53,677 bases of DNA from Stramenopiles sp. TOSAG23-6 (Eukaryota > Sar): positions 1-53,677 of the forward strand of contig LT635919.1 in the NCBI GenBank assembly GCA_900128565.1, read 5' to 3'. A model generated the notes under the pieces. That model was given only the letters and a program-made list of their open reading frames with translations. It searched no databases and was not told where the DNA came from. How positions within the stretch are numbered: position 1 is the first letter of the stretch; each line of letters opens with the position of its first letter. The position numbers were made by a program, and so were the translations under genes. Positions 43,932 to 53,677 of the stretch are shown here, piece after piece.

Positions 43932-45937
43932 ATGTCAAAGGTTCTAAACATTAACGTAGGTATTTTGGGTCATGTTGATAGTGGGAAAACTAGTCTTGTC
44001 CGTGCGTTGAGTACACATTTATCTACAGCAAGCCTTGATAAAAGTAGACAAAGTCGAGAGACAGGCATGACTCTTGATCTGGGGTTTAGTGCCTTCACTC
44101 GCCCAGCACTTCCCCCCCAACTCAAACCTTTAGATAGTTCAAAGCAATTTTCCAGTCTTCAATACACATTGGTTGATTGTCCCGGTCATGCTTCTCTTAT
44201 AAGGACTGTAATTGGTGGAGCACACATTATAGATTTGATGCTACTTGTAATTAATATCACCAAAGGGATGCAAACGCAGACTGCGGAGTGTCTCGTGATT
44301 GGTGAAATAACAACCGATAATTTAATTGTTGTACTTAATAAAATCGACATGCTTCCTGAAGATACTCGTGAGGAATCTATTGAAAAAGCAAAGTGTGAGA
44401 TTCGGGAAGCTTTAAAACCAACACGGTTTGCAGATGCCCCAATGGTAGCCGTAGCTGCAGCCGTAGGTGCTGGTGGAAAAAATGATACAAAACGTCAAGA
44501 TAAGGAACAAGATGCTGCATCAGCAGCTCTTGGGTTGCCAGAACTTATAAGTGTCATGGATTTACAAGTTAAATTACCAAATCGATGTGAGGTTTCAGAA
44601 TCTCAGTTATATTTCGCAGTAGATCATGTACGTTTTTCTCATGAATTTCGAATTTAGTTTTTTTTTCATACGAAATTTTGTACCTAACGATTTTTTTTAT
44701 GAAAAAAAAATATTTTTTTACAATACATTGTTTCCCTATTCGAGGTCAAGGAACAGTCATGACAGGCACAGTATTGCGTGGTTGTATCACTGTGGGTCAA
44801 TCAGTTGAGATTGTTGCTTTGGGTGTTGTAAAAAAAGTTAAATCTATGCAAATGTTTCACAAACCTGCAAAAATAGCAGTTCAGGGTGATCGAGTTGGTA
44901 TCTGTGTTACTGGGTTAGATGCCAAACTAGTAGAGCGAGGAATTGTTGCAGCTCCTGGTTCAGTCCCTACTATTACTACAGCCATTGCTCTTATTCGACC
45001 TGTTCGGTATTTTAAAGAAATTTGTAACAGTGGTCAATTGTATCATATTACAGTTGGTCATACAACTGTTATGGCGTCCGCAACGTTTTTTGGGGCACAT
45101 GAACTTCAAAACGAAATCTCTGCTAAAGAAACGTTTCTGAACAGTTCGACTCTTCCTCGGAAAGAATTTGATTTTACAAACGAATTTGTTTATCAAATGG
45201 ACCTTAAAAAGTATATAAATACACGTGGAAGTAGTTCAGGATGGATGATTCGAAAGGGCAGAGGAAGAGGTCGAGGAAGNGGCAGAGGTCGAGGCAGAGG
45301 CAGAGGCAGAGGTCGAGGCAGAGGTCGAGGCAGAGGTCGAGGTCGAGGTCGAGGGAATACCACAATAAATGCAACTCCTCCTATTCCACCTCCTGATACA
45401 AATGATTGCAGAACATTAGATGAGTCAGGTAAAGATCAATATCCACCTTTCCAATGGGTTTTACTACGTTTCGAAACTCCAGTGCAATGTCCAATTGATA
45501 GTGTAATTATTGGATCTCGACTGGATACCGATATCAAGAAAAATGAATCCACATGTCGCTTAGCATTTAATGGAAGATTATCCTGTCAGATAGATGCTGA
45601 TGACCCAAAAGAATTAGAAAAACTTCGGTTGTATAAAGATAAGCAAAGAACAGCTCAAATCTATAGATTAGATACTCAACCAGGTGTCGTTATATGTAAT
45701 AATCTTTTTGGGAAACTTTCTGATCCATCTAAATTCATTGGAATGAAATTAGAACATCGATGTGGAGCTATTGGAACTTTTGTTTCTGTATTTGGCAAAT
45801 CTGGAAAATTTCGAGTCCAATTTAATCCAGCAGAAGTTAAAGGTAAACTCCAAAAAGGCCAGCCTTTAGTACTTCGATTTCGAAAGTATGTCTACGCTTG
45901 TGATAGAAAAGAACTCACGCAATTATATGGTAGTTAG
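43932..45937 (+). CDS. EEFSEC: Selenocysteine-specific elongation factor eEFSec/SelB
   Basis: Join 43932-44627 and 44729-45937, both whole numbers of codons, about 634 residues. GTPase motifs: G1 G-H-V-D-S-G-K-T, the D-C-P-G-H G3 box, and N-K-I-D G4. The conserved junction A-V-D-H-C-F-P-I-R-G-Q-G-T-V-M-T-G spans the non-canonical intron and matches animal eEFSec. Domain 2 and 3 motifs follow (V-K-K-V-K-S-M-Q-M-F-H, Q-G-D-R-V-G-I-C-V-T, H-I-T-V-G-H), then I-G-S-R-L-D-T-D-I and R-L-A-F-N-G. An R-G repeat of about 30-35 residues (45260-45357) is inserted ahead of domain 4. The factor delivers Sec-tRNA to UGA codons at the ribosome. It implies selenoprotein use by the organism. Confidence 0.93.
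44628..44728 (+). other. Non-canonical intron, introner-like family copy 2
   Basis: 101 nt separate the exons coding A-V-D-H and C-F-P-I-R-G. It starts GTACGTTTT, contains TACGAAATTTTGTACCTAAC identical to the block in the formin intron, and ends CAATACAT before TGTTTCCC. The exon-flank target reads TCAT/TG, as in formin. Downstream AG choices (for example after ATTCG or GTCA) either shift the frame to an early stop or delete invariant residues, so GT-AG splicing cannot yield the conserved protein. Confidence 0.85.
45257..45357 (+). repeat. R-G coding tandem repeat in eEFSec
   Basis: GGCAGAGGTCGAGGCAGA-type units of 6, 12 and 18 nt are read as alternating Gly-Arg for over 30 residues, with one N at about 45280. 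RG-rich tracts commonly bind RNA. This one lies between eEFSec domain 3 and the C-terminal domain. Confidence 0.85.
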
Positions 45938-46036
45938 GCCTTACCAAAACCAAAAGATGACTTATTATATAAAAAACAAAGATGAAAGTCTTTTCAGTGT
46001 CTCTTTTTTGTTTTCCTTGTTGCAAAAGAAAACATA

Positions 46037-46056
46037 ANATATATATATATATATAT
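46037..46056. repeat. AT dinucleotide microsatellite
   Basis: About nine AT units directly after an ambiguous base at 46038, in the short convergent region between eEFSec and the USP gene. Confidence 0.8.
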
Positions 46057-46161
46057 TAGTTTAAAACAATTTTCCACACACATTTCTTTATTTATGATCC
46101 ATTTGATATACAGAAGATTACAAAAGAATTAGTTTTATATTAATAATCTCGTTGACTTTCC

Positions 46162-49100
46162 TTATTGAACTGAGCATGAGTTTTCATCATCATCGCGTAA
46201 AGCTGAAAATGTCTCGTTATCTTGGTCACGCAATTGAAATATATTTTCTAACTTACAATTAGATGATGATCTCTTCCGGTAAAATAAAAGGTATGCCATT
46301 CTATTTATAACAGCAGTTTCCTTCACATGTTGATAATTGTTATCATTAAAGAAAGTCCAATTACCATCAGTAGGATTTTTGGTATACGCAACATAATGGC
46401 CGGCTCCAAGTTGACCAAAATGACTTACTACAGCATATAAATCATATAAACAGTCCATTCGACTAACTTCTAGCGGCATTGGCTCAATAAAACTTCCAGG
46501 GCTTCGGGGTTTTTTATCCACTTTTTCAACCATTTTTATATTATTCATTCCTGTATCTTCATTCGTGTCATTTGATACCATAAAGGGAGACATATCTAAA
46601 CCCTCTACTGGAAATTTTACGAATTTATTAATCTTCTGGATTACACCACGATGATGACGGAAACGTTTCAACTGGATGACCAAGACTTCAGGTAAGCGCC
46701 ACAAATTCATCTTCTTCATATGAGGAGAGAAAATTGGACAAGCAGAAGAAGAATCAACTCTATTATTTTTTTCGGTAGAAGAATCAACGCTATTATTTTT
46801 TTCAGTAGAAGAATCAACACTATTACTTTTTTCAGTAGAAGAATCAACACTATTATTTTTTTCAGTAGAAGAATCAACACTATTATTTTTTGTACTAAGT
46901 TTGTCAATACCTGCATTCACAATAGCACAATCACTGACTTTTACAATCTCTTTTGTATTTTGAATGTCTGATTTTTCAGACGTTTTGGCAGTTGTTTGCG
47001 ATTGATTTGCCGTACATTTTGAACAAAATAAATCATCAATAATTTCCTCTTCTATAAAACGATCAAGACAATGTTCGACAGTAAGATCTTTTGCATCTTT
47101 ATATACATGACGTGCCACACTGGGATGAATCGCAGATTTATGTGCCTCTCCCTTATTTAACGTTTCATCTATAATATTTTCCGACCAATCTACAGCAATC
47201 AAATAACCTTCAAAAATTAACTTTTCTTGTTCCAAAGTTGGCATTATAAGTTCATTCATTTCATTTGGGTTTAGCCAAGATGATACACGTGACACATTAG
47301 TCGTAGTAGTGTTACCTCTCCTGGTATTATTATTACGGTGCATTCTTCTTTTGGAATTTTTTGTGTCGATAATGCGAACACACCCAGAACTGTTTTCTAT
47401 ATCTAAATATTTTAGTGTAAATCCCCATTGTTTAGATACCTCTTCACTTTTTGTACCTTCACATATTGACGCTTCCGGAATCTTCAACGTAGAAGCATTT
47501 CTACGTAAATGTAGCAATCGATGCCAAACGTATTTATATAGACTAAAACCAGTTAAAGATGAAGGGAAACATCGATAAATAAATGGTATACCAGATAACT
47601 GTCTGTGACAAGGTTTCGTAGCGTAAATTGTGGCAATTGTAAATATTCTTTGTACAAACAAAACGTATATGGGTAATGCAGCACGATATATCAAAGATTC
47701 ACACGGCAAATGATGATGTAAATCACCATTACTACATCGTATAGAGACTGTTTTACCATTGTCTTGGACATCAACAACTATACCAGTTGTAAATGCTAAT
47801 GTTCTAGAATTTCTAGAATACGCTGTTAATCCGAGTGTAGGGGTAATCTGCTCCTTCACTTCCGGCGATTCTTCACCGATAGAACGACTACTTTCATAAA
47901 AAACATCATGATTTGGAGGGGTATTTATCTCACTTTTGTTCAACATATGTATTTCATTCGGAGTAGTCGACTGTATAATACTACTGTTTTCCTCTATCTT
48001 TGATTTAAGTTGTTCACGGCGCCAAGCAGCAGGAGAAATTATACCTGTTGATGAGGATAAAATACTTCCAATTTTACCTGGAGATCCAAATGATGATGAT
48101 CTCGAAAAAGGGCGAATCGTATTTTCAATATCACTGCAAGATGTACGACATTTACTTTCAATTTCAGGTGTCGAAGATATATTAGATTCATTATGAATAC
48201 TATTATGTCTAGATAAATTATCTTTACTACATTCCTCGTATGGGATTTCATTCGCATGTATTGCGTTTTGTTCTAATTCAGTATACGGATGCATTTCATA
48301 AGCAACTAAACGATCGGCACCAACACATAAAGTTTTCAAAGAATCTGAATGATTTGCTATTCGAATAATCTTTTTACCCTTGAGAGCAGCAAGAACCCAG
48401 ATTCCTCGATCAATGGTTTCATNCTCATTTTCATCTTCACTTGTGTCACTTTCAGTATTGTCTTGATAATCTTCATCTTTTGATAACAATCGAGATAATT
48501 TGTGTAAAATTATGCGCGTAGAACAGTGTAATGAAACTGAAATCGAACAACGAAGAAGTGTTCTATTTCCCCATATAATCTGCGGCGCTTTGTACATCAC
48601 TGTAATTGAAATTGTTTTTTTTACAGGATCAGGAAGATCCAATTGAATTAATCCTTGAAATGTTTCAAAACGAGCTCTTTCTTTACCACATGTACAACAA
48701 GTTAATACAGATTTGAATTGGCCAGTAAATAATGCAGTAATAATAGATAATTCACGACTTATATGATTATTCCACCATTCTGCAGCGACTTCAGCATCAG
48801 ATCGTCCGTCACTATCTTTCATCTGCATATGTTGAGAATTCCTACGAGAAACGCGATTAAGATCTTCGGATAGACCTGTTAACAAAAACGATAGTAATTC
48901 TTGTGCATCCTGTTGTTCATAGCTAGAAAATCTTGGTTGAAATCTTCCCATTGTACGTAGAAAACTACTCGGTGAAATTGACGACTTTCGAGTATTCCAC
49001 ATTTTACTGACGAGACTAGCATAAGCCATTGCAATTTCTCCCCGCATTCCCCATTTATTCACAGTATTAATATCATGTAAATGCTGTTCGCGTAAAAAAT

Positions 49101-51825
49101 ATTCAGTCAATGTCGAAGTACTGGCAAGACACTGCAATGCAGAGTTCAAAAAGCACGTATTACCTAAGTTAAACAAACCTACGCGACCTCGTTTCCTATT
49201 TTTATTTTTCCCATTTTGATCTTCATTATTATCCTTATATTGAGTCGGAGTTTTCATCAATGATTGTTTCAAACTATCACAAGTATTTACATTCGAAAAT
49301 ATGTTTTGAAGATTAACTAAATTTTTCTGCCAAATAGGTAACTTTGTTGAGTCTTCACTGACTAATGAGGTTGTGTCTACTATTACAATGCTGCCATCTA
49401 AAATATTTTCTCCTTTAAAAGTTGTTTCTTTCGTTTGTAGCCTTTTAAAATGATCACACGATATAGTATCGACTTCTTCACCATCATTCGTTTCATGTCC
49501 TTCATATAACCAAATTTTCATTCTTTCTTTCACCTTTTCTTCATAAAAAAAGTTAGAGGCAAAATTCATCAAGTCATCCATCTTGGCAGTTACAGAAAAT
49601 GATTTTTTTGTTTGATTCCAAAAATGTAAACGACCAAAATAATCAATAAAGAACAATGTAATATTTAAAGGAAACACTTCTAAATCATAGATATAATCTC
49701 CATCATCATTTGAATTAAGTGTCTTCATTGTCGATCGAGAAATCGGATCACCATTGATAGATCGATAACCATACCAAGAGGATAAAGCATTCCACACAAT
49801 ACTATTGACTACCATGTAATCTTTTCCAAAAAGCAAATTAGACTGTAAAATAGGATTAATAGTGTCTACTTTTAATTTCCCACTCGCAATGTCAACAGCT
49901 GCGGTCATCAACCTATCTGTCATACCAAACTGTTTCAATCGCATCGCTTTATACTTACCGACTGTTTTACTTATAATACCCCGAAATTCTTTTGATACAT
50001 TTACATGTCTATTATTTTGTTTTGGAGATGAATTATTTGCAGTATTCGAAAACCCTTTGTTTACACATGTTTCTAATGGAACACATAACTCAACCAAATT
50101 AATATTTCCAGGTGTTTTTTTACTTTTATTATCCAGACAATATCTATGAAATTCTTCTACTAGAGCTTCACGCTGTTTACTATTCAAACTGATACCAGAT
50201 GGTTTATCTTTTGTTTGTTGTAAAAAATCTAAATACGGAAAATTAACAAAATTACACCAAACTTTCCACCAATTGGATGGTACAATATACCACGTTTCAT
50301 TTTCGGAAAAACAATGCACTGTACAATCCACAAATATCGCTTTTATTAATCTACATTCTTCTTGTAATGAATTTGGCTTTATCCCAAGAGTACAGTGTAT
50401 AACATCTTGAATTTGTTGAAAAACATTTAATAAAATTGGATATTTTTCTGTAAAAGATAAGAACACTTCAAAAGAGAATAAAGCATTCTTATTTGTATGA
50501 TCAATACTAGGACAGGAGTTCAACAATACATTGTATAAATTAGTTCCCAAATCAAGAGAAATCGGATTTTTCTCATTTTGTTTGCTTTTATCATTATCAA
50601 CTTTCCCACTATTTCTCTTATGATATTCTAAAGTCATTGAATACGATATAAGAGATTTTACATTATCCAAAGACAAATTTCCATCTTTATCCGAATCAAA
50701 TAGTTCAAAGTAGAATTTTAATTGATCCTGAACGTCACCTTTACATAATTTAGATACTACATTAATAAAGCGAATTTCACTGACTTCTTCATTTTCGAAC
50801 AATAAATTACCTGAGCCAAATAAACGACTAATGAATATTTCAAAACTTGCTTTACCATTGATATTTTCCTTCATTTTTGTATTTGTATATTTTGCACTGG
50901 GTAATATAAAAAACTGTAGTAAACACTGAATATCAATAATTCCAGAAGCACTTTCGTCTCGTAAAACATCAAAATATTCCTGAAGTCTAAAAATTTCACT
51001 CCTACTAAAATTTGTACAATGCTCCAAACTTTGTGCAATATCTTTACGGTATGGATGAGTTGGACGATGAAAGCGACGAAGTCTTTTCTCCCGTTCAAAT
51101 TCAGTAGCATCTGGCGGAGTTTGAACGAATGCGTGAATTACAACTGCAAACCAAGAAAATAAAGGAGTTTTCGGATTTTCTTTACAGAAAGTCAAGAAAT
51201 GATCCCGTGAAATAAATGAGCGTGAAAGTTGATGATGCCCAATCAACCTAAATGATTCATTGCTATTAAGAGAACTATTCGCAACAATATAAGAACTGTT
51301 TCTGTTGTTTGAAGATTTTGTAGCTGAAGAATATCTTTTGGAAAATAACTTATAAAGCGACTTCCTGAAATTATGTTGTGGATAAACTTCACGTAGAACA
51401 CAGAAAAACTTAATCATTACTTCTTGTGTCAATTCACCTTCGCCACTTATGTCATAAATCTTGTACAATAAGAGTATCCTTTCTGTATACGTACCTAATA
51501 GTAACAAAGCGATACCCACTAGAAATTCCGTGGATGAAATGTAACCTTTTCTATCATGGTCCAACGCTGCAAAAATTCTATCGGTTATGAAATATGGCAT
51601 TAAAGGAAAATGTTCCCGAAACAAAATGCTAAAACCATCTGGGTGTACACGTTGAGACTGTGATTGTTTGGTGGGAGAATTATGGAACTGGCGTGGTGAA
51701 TTTGTTTGAGAATTACTAGTACGAGATAAGCGTAGAAAAACAGAAAGCCAACGACGAGTTTCTCTAGGACCTAGCCGTCGCTTAGCAGTATCAATATCTA
51801 TTATATGTGAATGAGACTGACCCAT
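46162..51825 (-). CDS. USP32-like EF-hand/DUSP ubiquitin-specific protease
   Basis: Start chosen at the ATG complementary to 51823-51825, giving M-G-Q-S-H-S, a fit for N-myristoylation, rather than the longer frame from 51927. This leaves about 1887 residues. EF-hand-like loops (D-H-D-R-K-G-Y-I, D-I-S-G-E-G-E-L, D-S-D-K-D-G-N-L) fall in the first 450 residues. A DUSP-like block (W-Y-I-V-P-S-N-W-W-K-V-W) follows at about 560. The USP catalytic domain has its Cys box G-N-T-C-F-L-N-S-A-L-Q-C-L near residue 890 and its His box L-G-A-G-H-Y-V-A-Y near 1810, with a long low-complexity insertion between them. This order matches animal USP32, a membrane-associated deubiquitinase of the late endosome/Golgi. 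An array of S-T-E-K-N-N-S-V-D-S repeats lies in the insertion. There is an N at 48423. Confidence 0.87.
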   Translation of the reverse strand: MGQSHSHIIDIDTAKRRLGPRETRRWLSVFLRLSRTSNSQTNSPRQFHNSPTKQSQSQRVHPDGFSILFREHFPLMPYFITDRIFAALDHDRKGYISSTEFLVGIALLLLGTYTERILLLYKIYDISGEGELTQEVMIKFFCVLREVYPQHNFRKSLYKLFSKRYSSATKSSNNRNSSYIVANSSLNSNESFRLIGHHQLSRSFISRDHFLTFCKENPKTPLFSWFAVVIHAFVQTPPDATEFEREKRLRRFHRPTHPYRKDIAQSLEHCTNFSRSEIFRLQEYFDVLRDESASGIIDIQCLLQFFILPSAKYTNTKMKENINGKASFEIFISRLFGSGNLLFENEEVSEIRFINVVSKLCKGDVQDQLKFYFELFDSDKDGNLSLDNVKSLISYSMTLEYHKRNSGKVDNDKSKQNEKNPISLDLGTNLYNVLLNSCPSIDHTNKNALFSFEVFLSFTEKYPILLNVFQQIQDVIHCTLGIKPNSLQEECRLIKAIFVDCTVHCFSENETWYIVPSNWWKVWCNFVNFPYLDFLQQTKDKPSGISLNSKQREALVEEFHRYCLDNKSKKTPGNINLVELCVPLETCVNKGFSNTANNSSPKQNNRHVNVSKEFRGIISKTVGKYKAMRLKQFGMTDRLMTAAVDIASGKLKVDTINPILQSNLLFGKDYMVVNSIVWNALSSWYGYRSINGDPISRSTMKTLNSNDDGDYIYDLEVFPLNITLFFIDYFGRLHFWNQTKKSFSVTAKMDDLMNFASNFFYEEKVKERMKIWLYEGHETNDGEEVDTISCDHFKRLQTKETTFKGENILDGSIVIVDTTSLVSEDSTKLPIWQKNLVNLQNIFSNVNTCDSLKQSLMKTPTQYKDNNEDQNGKNKNRKRGRVGLFNLGNTCFLNSALQCLASTSTLTEYFLREQHLHDINTVNKWGMRGEIAMAYASLVSKMWNTRKSSISPSSFLRTMGRFQPRFSSYEQQDAQELLSFLLTGLSEDLNRVSRRNSQHMQMKDSDGRSDAEVAAEWWNNHISRELSIITALFTGQFKSVLTCCTCGKERARFETFQGLIQLDLPDPVKKTISITVMYKAPQIIWGNRTLLRCSISVSLHCSTRIILHKLSRLLSKDEDYQDNTESDTSEDENEXETIDRGIWVLAALKGKKIIRIANHSDSLKTLCVGADRLVAYEMHPYTELEQNAIHANEIPYEECSKDNLSRHNSIHNESNISSTPEIESKCRTSCSDIENTIRPFSRSSSFGSPGKIGSILSSSTGIISPAAWRREQLKSKIEENSSIIQSTTPNEIHMLNKSEINTPPNHDVFYESSRSIGEESPEVKEQITPTLGLTAYSRNSRTLAFTTGIVVDVQDNGKTVSIRCSNGDLHHHLPCESLIYRAALPIYVLFVQRIFTIATIYATKPCHRQLSGIPFIYRCFPSSLTGFSLYKYVWHRLLHLRRNASTLKIPEASICEGTKSEEVSKQWGFTLKYLDIENSSGCVRIIDTKNSKRRMHRNNNTRRGNTTTTNVSRVSSWLNPNEMNELIMPTLEQEKLIFEGYLIAVDWSENIIDETLNKGEAHKSAIHPSVARHVYKDAKDLTVEHCLDRFIEEEIIDDLFCSKCTANQSQTTAKTSEKSDIQNTKEIVKVSDCAIVNAGIDKLSTKNNSVDSSTEKNNSVDSSTEKSNSVDSSTEKNNSVDSSTEKNNRVDSSSACPIFSPHMKKMNLWRLPEVLVIQLKRFRHHRGVIQKINKFVKFPVEGLDMSPFMVSNDTNEDTGMNNIKMVEKVDKKPRSPGSFIEPMPLEVSRMDCLYDLYAVVSHFGQLGAGHYVAYTKNPTDGNWTFFNDNNYQHVKETAVINRMAYLLFYRKRSSSNCKLENIFQLRDQDNETFSALRDDDENSCSVQ
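46745..46895 (-). repeat. 30-nt in-frame tandem repeat in the USP gene
   Basis: Five near-identical units containing GTAGAAGAATCAACACTATT on the plus strand encode N-N-S-V-D-S-S-T-E-K repeats on the minus strand, in the insertion ahead of the second half of the catalytic domain. Confidence 0.85.
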
Positions 51826-52630
51826 TTTGATGACCAGTACCGTCGGTATTCGATGCTCTCGATGCTCTCGCCCACAAACCTCTTTTGTCTGGTGAGATAT
51901 TATTGTATTACGAGTAGCAAATAACACCGGAGGTCAAATGAATCTCAAGTCAAATAGTTAGAATATATAGATTTCGTGTGATATCCAAATATCCCGACTA
52001 TTACTTTATCTAAACCTAATTGCTCTGTTATCAGTATTAGGATAGAATATCAATGTTTCAGTAATTGATATGGTATGTACAAAAGTAATAATCTATCTCC
52101 ACTTACAGATGATTGTAGTGATGATTAGTAAAGTTTTTAGAGTGGGTATGTTACTCTTTATTTGTTAATTGATAAAAATAAAGTGGTGTTATTCAAACTT
52201 GTATTGTTGTTCAAATGTTACTGGTTGTTTACATACTAAGACCACGAGAAGAAGCCGAATCAAATCAGTAATTATCTCCGAATCAAAATAATAATCCCGA
52301 ATCAGATCTAGTCACAAACCTGTTCATTTTCTCAATCTAACTCTCCCCCAGTTATGATACACCCGGAATTATACTTACATTATTCATATAATTGCGAGTA
52401 TCATAACTCCAAAAATTAGAAAAATAATTTTCGTATCTTATTGTATGTGTTGTAATAATATTGTTGTAAAGCTAAATCATGAAAACTATTGATGTACATT
52501 TTTCCATTAAAAATTGTTCACTACGGTGTGTAGGATAATCAACGCTAAAAGGTACTAGGAATGTACATCTCATTTAGACGTTAAATACATTGTACATGGT
52601 ACAATGTCGTTTTCAAACGAAATGCTATCT
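51826..52630. other. AT-rich intergenic region
   Basis: This is the 5' flank of the USP gene and the 3' flank of the last gene. Most of it lacks ORFs on both strands, apart from the in-frame upstream extension of the USP ORF to 51927. No RNA gene or telomere-like unit was seen. Confidence 0.4.
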
Positions 52631-53677
52631 TCATCTTGAAAAGTTAAAATCAAAGTCCTCAACTAAATTTTCAATCGCTAGGGCACTTGACATTTCTCTC
52701 AAAAGTAATTCATCGATTTGTTTTGCAGTTTTGTATACATCGTATTTGCAAGAATAAAGTCTTTGCACAAGCAATCTCGTTGCTTTAAATTTTAAAATAA
52801 TATGTATATGTCCTTGTATAATTTTCTTAGGCATTATGACATGATCTTGAGGATCGTAATGTACTCGTTCAAACTGATGTATCTCATTGTATGGATATCT
52901 GTCAGTGTTGAATTTAAACATACGAACTAAACATATTCTCCAGAAATGTGAGGGCATGATTGTAGTCGTTAAGACTGTCCAATTAGGACTTGTAAAAGTT
53001 CTTTTAAAATCATTCATTACCTCCTCTCGAAGAATATTGTCACTTACATATCTATTCATAAAAATTTCAAAATTTTCATAACTTACCTTTTCCAACGTAC
53101 TGGTGCGTATTTGAAATAGATCTAAAATCCGTGCTGTGAAATTTTGATTCAAAGCAATACGTAAACTACGAATATGATTTGGACGATGAGCAAATTTAAG
53201 ATCAGGATTAACAGTCCACATATGTATTCCACATTTATGACATTTGGACATGAGTGTACGAATCTTATTATTCTTAAAATTTAAACGTTCGATAATTTTC
53301 CAAGATGATCCGCAATCACAATATCCTGATGCAATTGTTTTACTGTTGTGAATACTTTGCGACGAATATTTACACACAGATATGCCGTGTTTACCAACGC
53401 TTATTGGTATAGACATATATGTTTTTCTTCGCTCAATGTACTTATTTGGTTTTATATTTGATCTAACAAATTGAATAAAAGATCTGTTTAGACACAAATT
53501 CTCGATATGATTTATCGCATCTTTTCTTTTTAAATTTTCTCTTCCAAAACGTACATAAAATTTACCGTTGAATGTCGTATCATATATCTTTCCTTTTCTT
53601 ACTTCGATAAAATCTATTATCAGATATATTATAACTTCCGGTATATTTTTAAAACGTGTTTGATTGTAAGGTCCTAT
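52631..53677 (-). CDS. Unknown protein with zinc-ribbon-like cysteines, 5' truncated by the window
   Basis: The frame is open from the right window edge to TGA at 52631-52633, about 348 residues visible. There is no ATG near 53497, and codons continue in frame upstream (for example F-N-G-K-F-Y-V-R-F-G-R), so the start is outside. A C-D-C-G-S...C-H-K-C-G pair about 25 residues apart suggests a zinc ribbon. The rest is helical with many aromatic and basic residues (P-N-W-T-V-L-T-T, F-W-R-I-C-L-V-R-M-F). I recognise no family. High A/T, few domains and the zinc pair would also suit a virus-derived or mobile-element gene, but nothing proves that. Confidence 0.55.
   Translation of the reverse strand: MGPYNQTRFKNIPEVIIYLIIDFIEVRKGKIYDTTFNGKFYVRFGRENLKRKDAINHIENLCLNRSFIQFVRSNIKPNKYIERRKTYMSIPISVGKHGISVCKYSSQSIHNSKTIASGYCDCGSSWKIIERLNFKNNKIRTLMSKCHKCGIHMWTVNPDLKFAHRPNHIRSLRIALNQNFTARILDLFQIRTSTLEKVSYENFEIFMNRYVSDNILREEVMNDFKRTFTSPNWTVLTTTIMPSHFWRICLVRMFKFNTDRYPYNEIHQFERVHYDPQDHVIMPKKIIQGHIHIILKFKATRLLVQRLYSCKYDVYKTAKQIDELLLREMSSALAIENLVEDFDFNFSR

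Noticed and set aside
44628-44728. U12-type AT-AC intron as an explanation
   Set aside because: One of the ambiguous cuts gives AT...AC ends, but the start is not ATATCCTT and the CTAAC lies about 40 nt from the 3' end, too far for a U12 branch site.
1-53677. CRISPR arrays, bacterial operons or ribosome binding sites
   Set aside because: The genes, introns and spacing are eukaryotic, and no regularly spaced repeat-spacer array is present.

Overview
This window is nuclear DNA from a flagellated, single-celled eukaryote. Genes are large and often without introns, AT-rich, and use the standard code. Spliceosomal GT-AG introns are visible in four genes: the membrane protein at 1928, the JMJD6 homologue, formate dehydrogenase and the TPR gene. 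Two conserved ciliary proteins (a CFAP70 homologue and an outer-dynein-arm docking-type coiled coil) imply motile flagella. An eEFSec gene implies selenoprotein synthesis. TTAGGG-type telomere-like units occur in several intergenic regions. The mix of plant-type LRRs, ephrin-receptor/TNFR-like cysteine-rich repeats and NAD formate dehydrogenase would suit a heterotrophic stramenopile or similar protist. The lineage cannot be fixed from this sequence alone.

Layout. 1-694: formin FH3 exons (-), truncated at the window edge. 774-3995: three secretory or membrane proteins of unknown function. 4421-7501: C2-PX protein. 7644-9887: glycerol-3-phosphate acyltransferase. 10329-12668: methyltransferase fused to an ArsJ-like MFS transporter. 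13073-16998: unknown protein and a MAP3K-type kinase. 17233-18991: JMJD6-like oxygenase, with an odd ORF-bearing block inside its intron. 19215-22181: UTP21/WDR36. 22309-23883: ODA-docking-like coiled coil. 24126-25493: ER foldase fusion (EGF-FKBP-thioredoxin). 25615-27879: FadH-type 2,4-dienoyl-CoA reductase family. 28327-30625: small secreted protein and mitochondrial formate dehydrogenase. 30997-37272: giant cysteine-rich type I membrane protein. 37560-39891: TPR protein and LRR protein. 40395-43658: CFAP70. 43932-45937: eEFSec. 46162-51825: USP32-like deubiquitinase. 52631-53677: unknown protein, 5' truncated. Many neighbours are head-to-head with intergenic gaps of 75-400 bp, so shared promoters are likely.

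Three points stand out. (1) An intron family with near-identical sequence sits in two unrelated genes (eEFSec and formin). The conserved reading frame forces removal at ...CAT/GTAYG...ATACAT/TG..., so the 3' end is not AG, and both copies sit at the same target TCATTG. This looks like a mobile, introner-like element with non-canonical boundaries. A third partial copy starts at the window edge. (2) A single ORF fuses a SAM methyltransferase-like domain to an ArsJ-like transporter. (3) The cysteine-rich giant gene is flanked by two copies of the formate dehydrogenase/TPR-gene 3' junction, and one copy is interrupted by an antisense LRR fragment. This suggests insertion into a formerly contiguous convergent gene pair.
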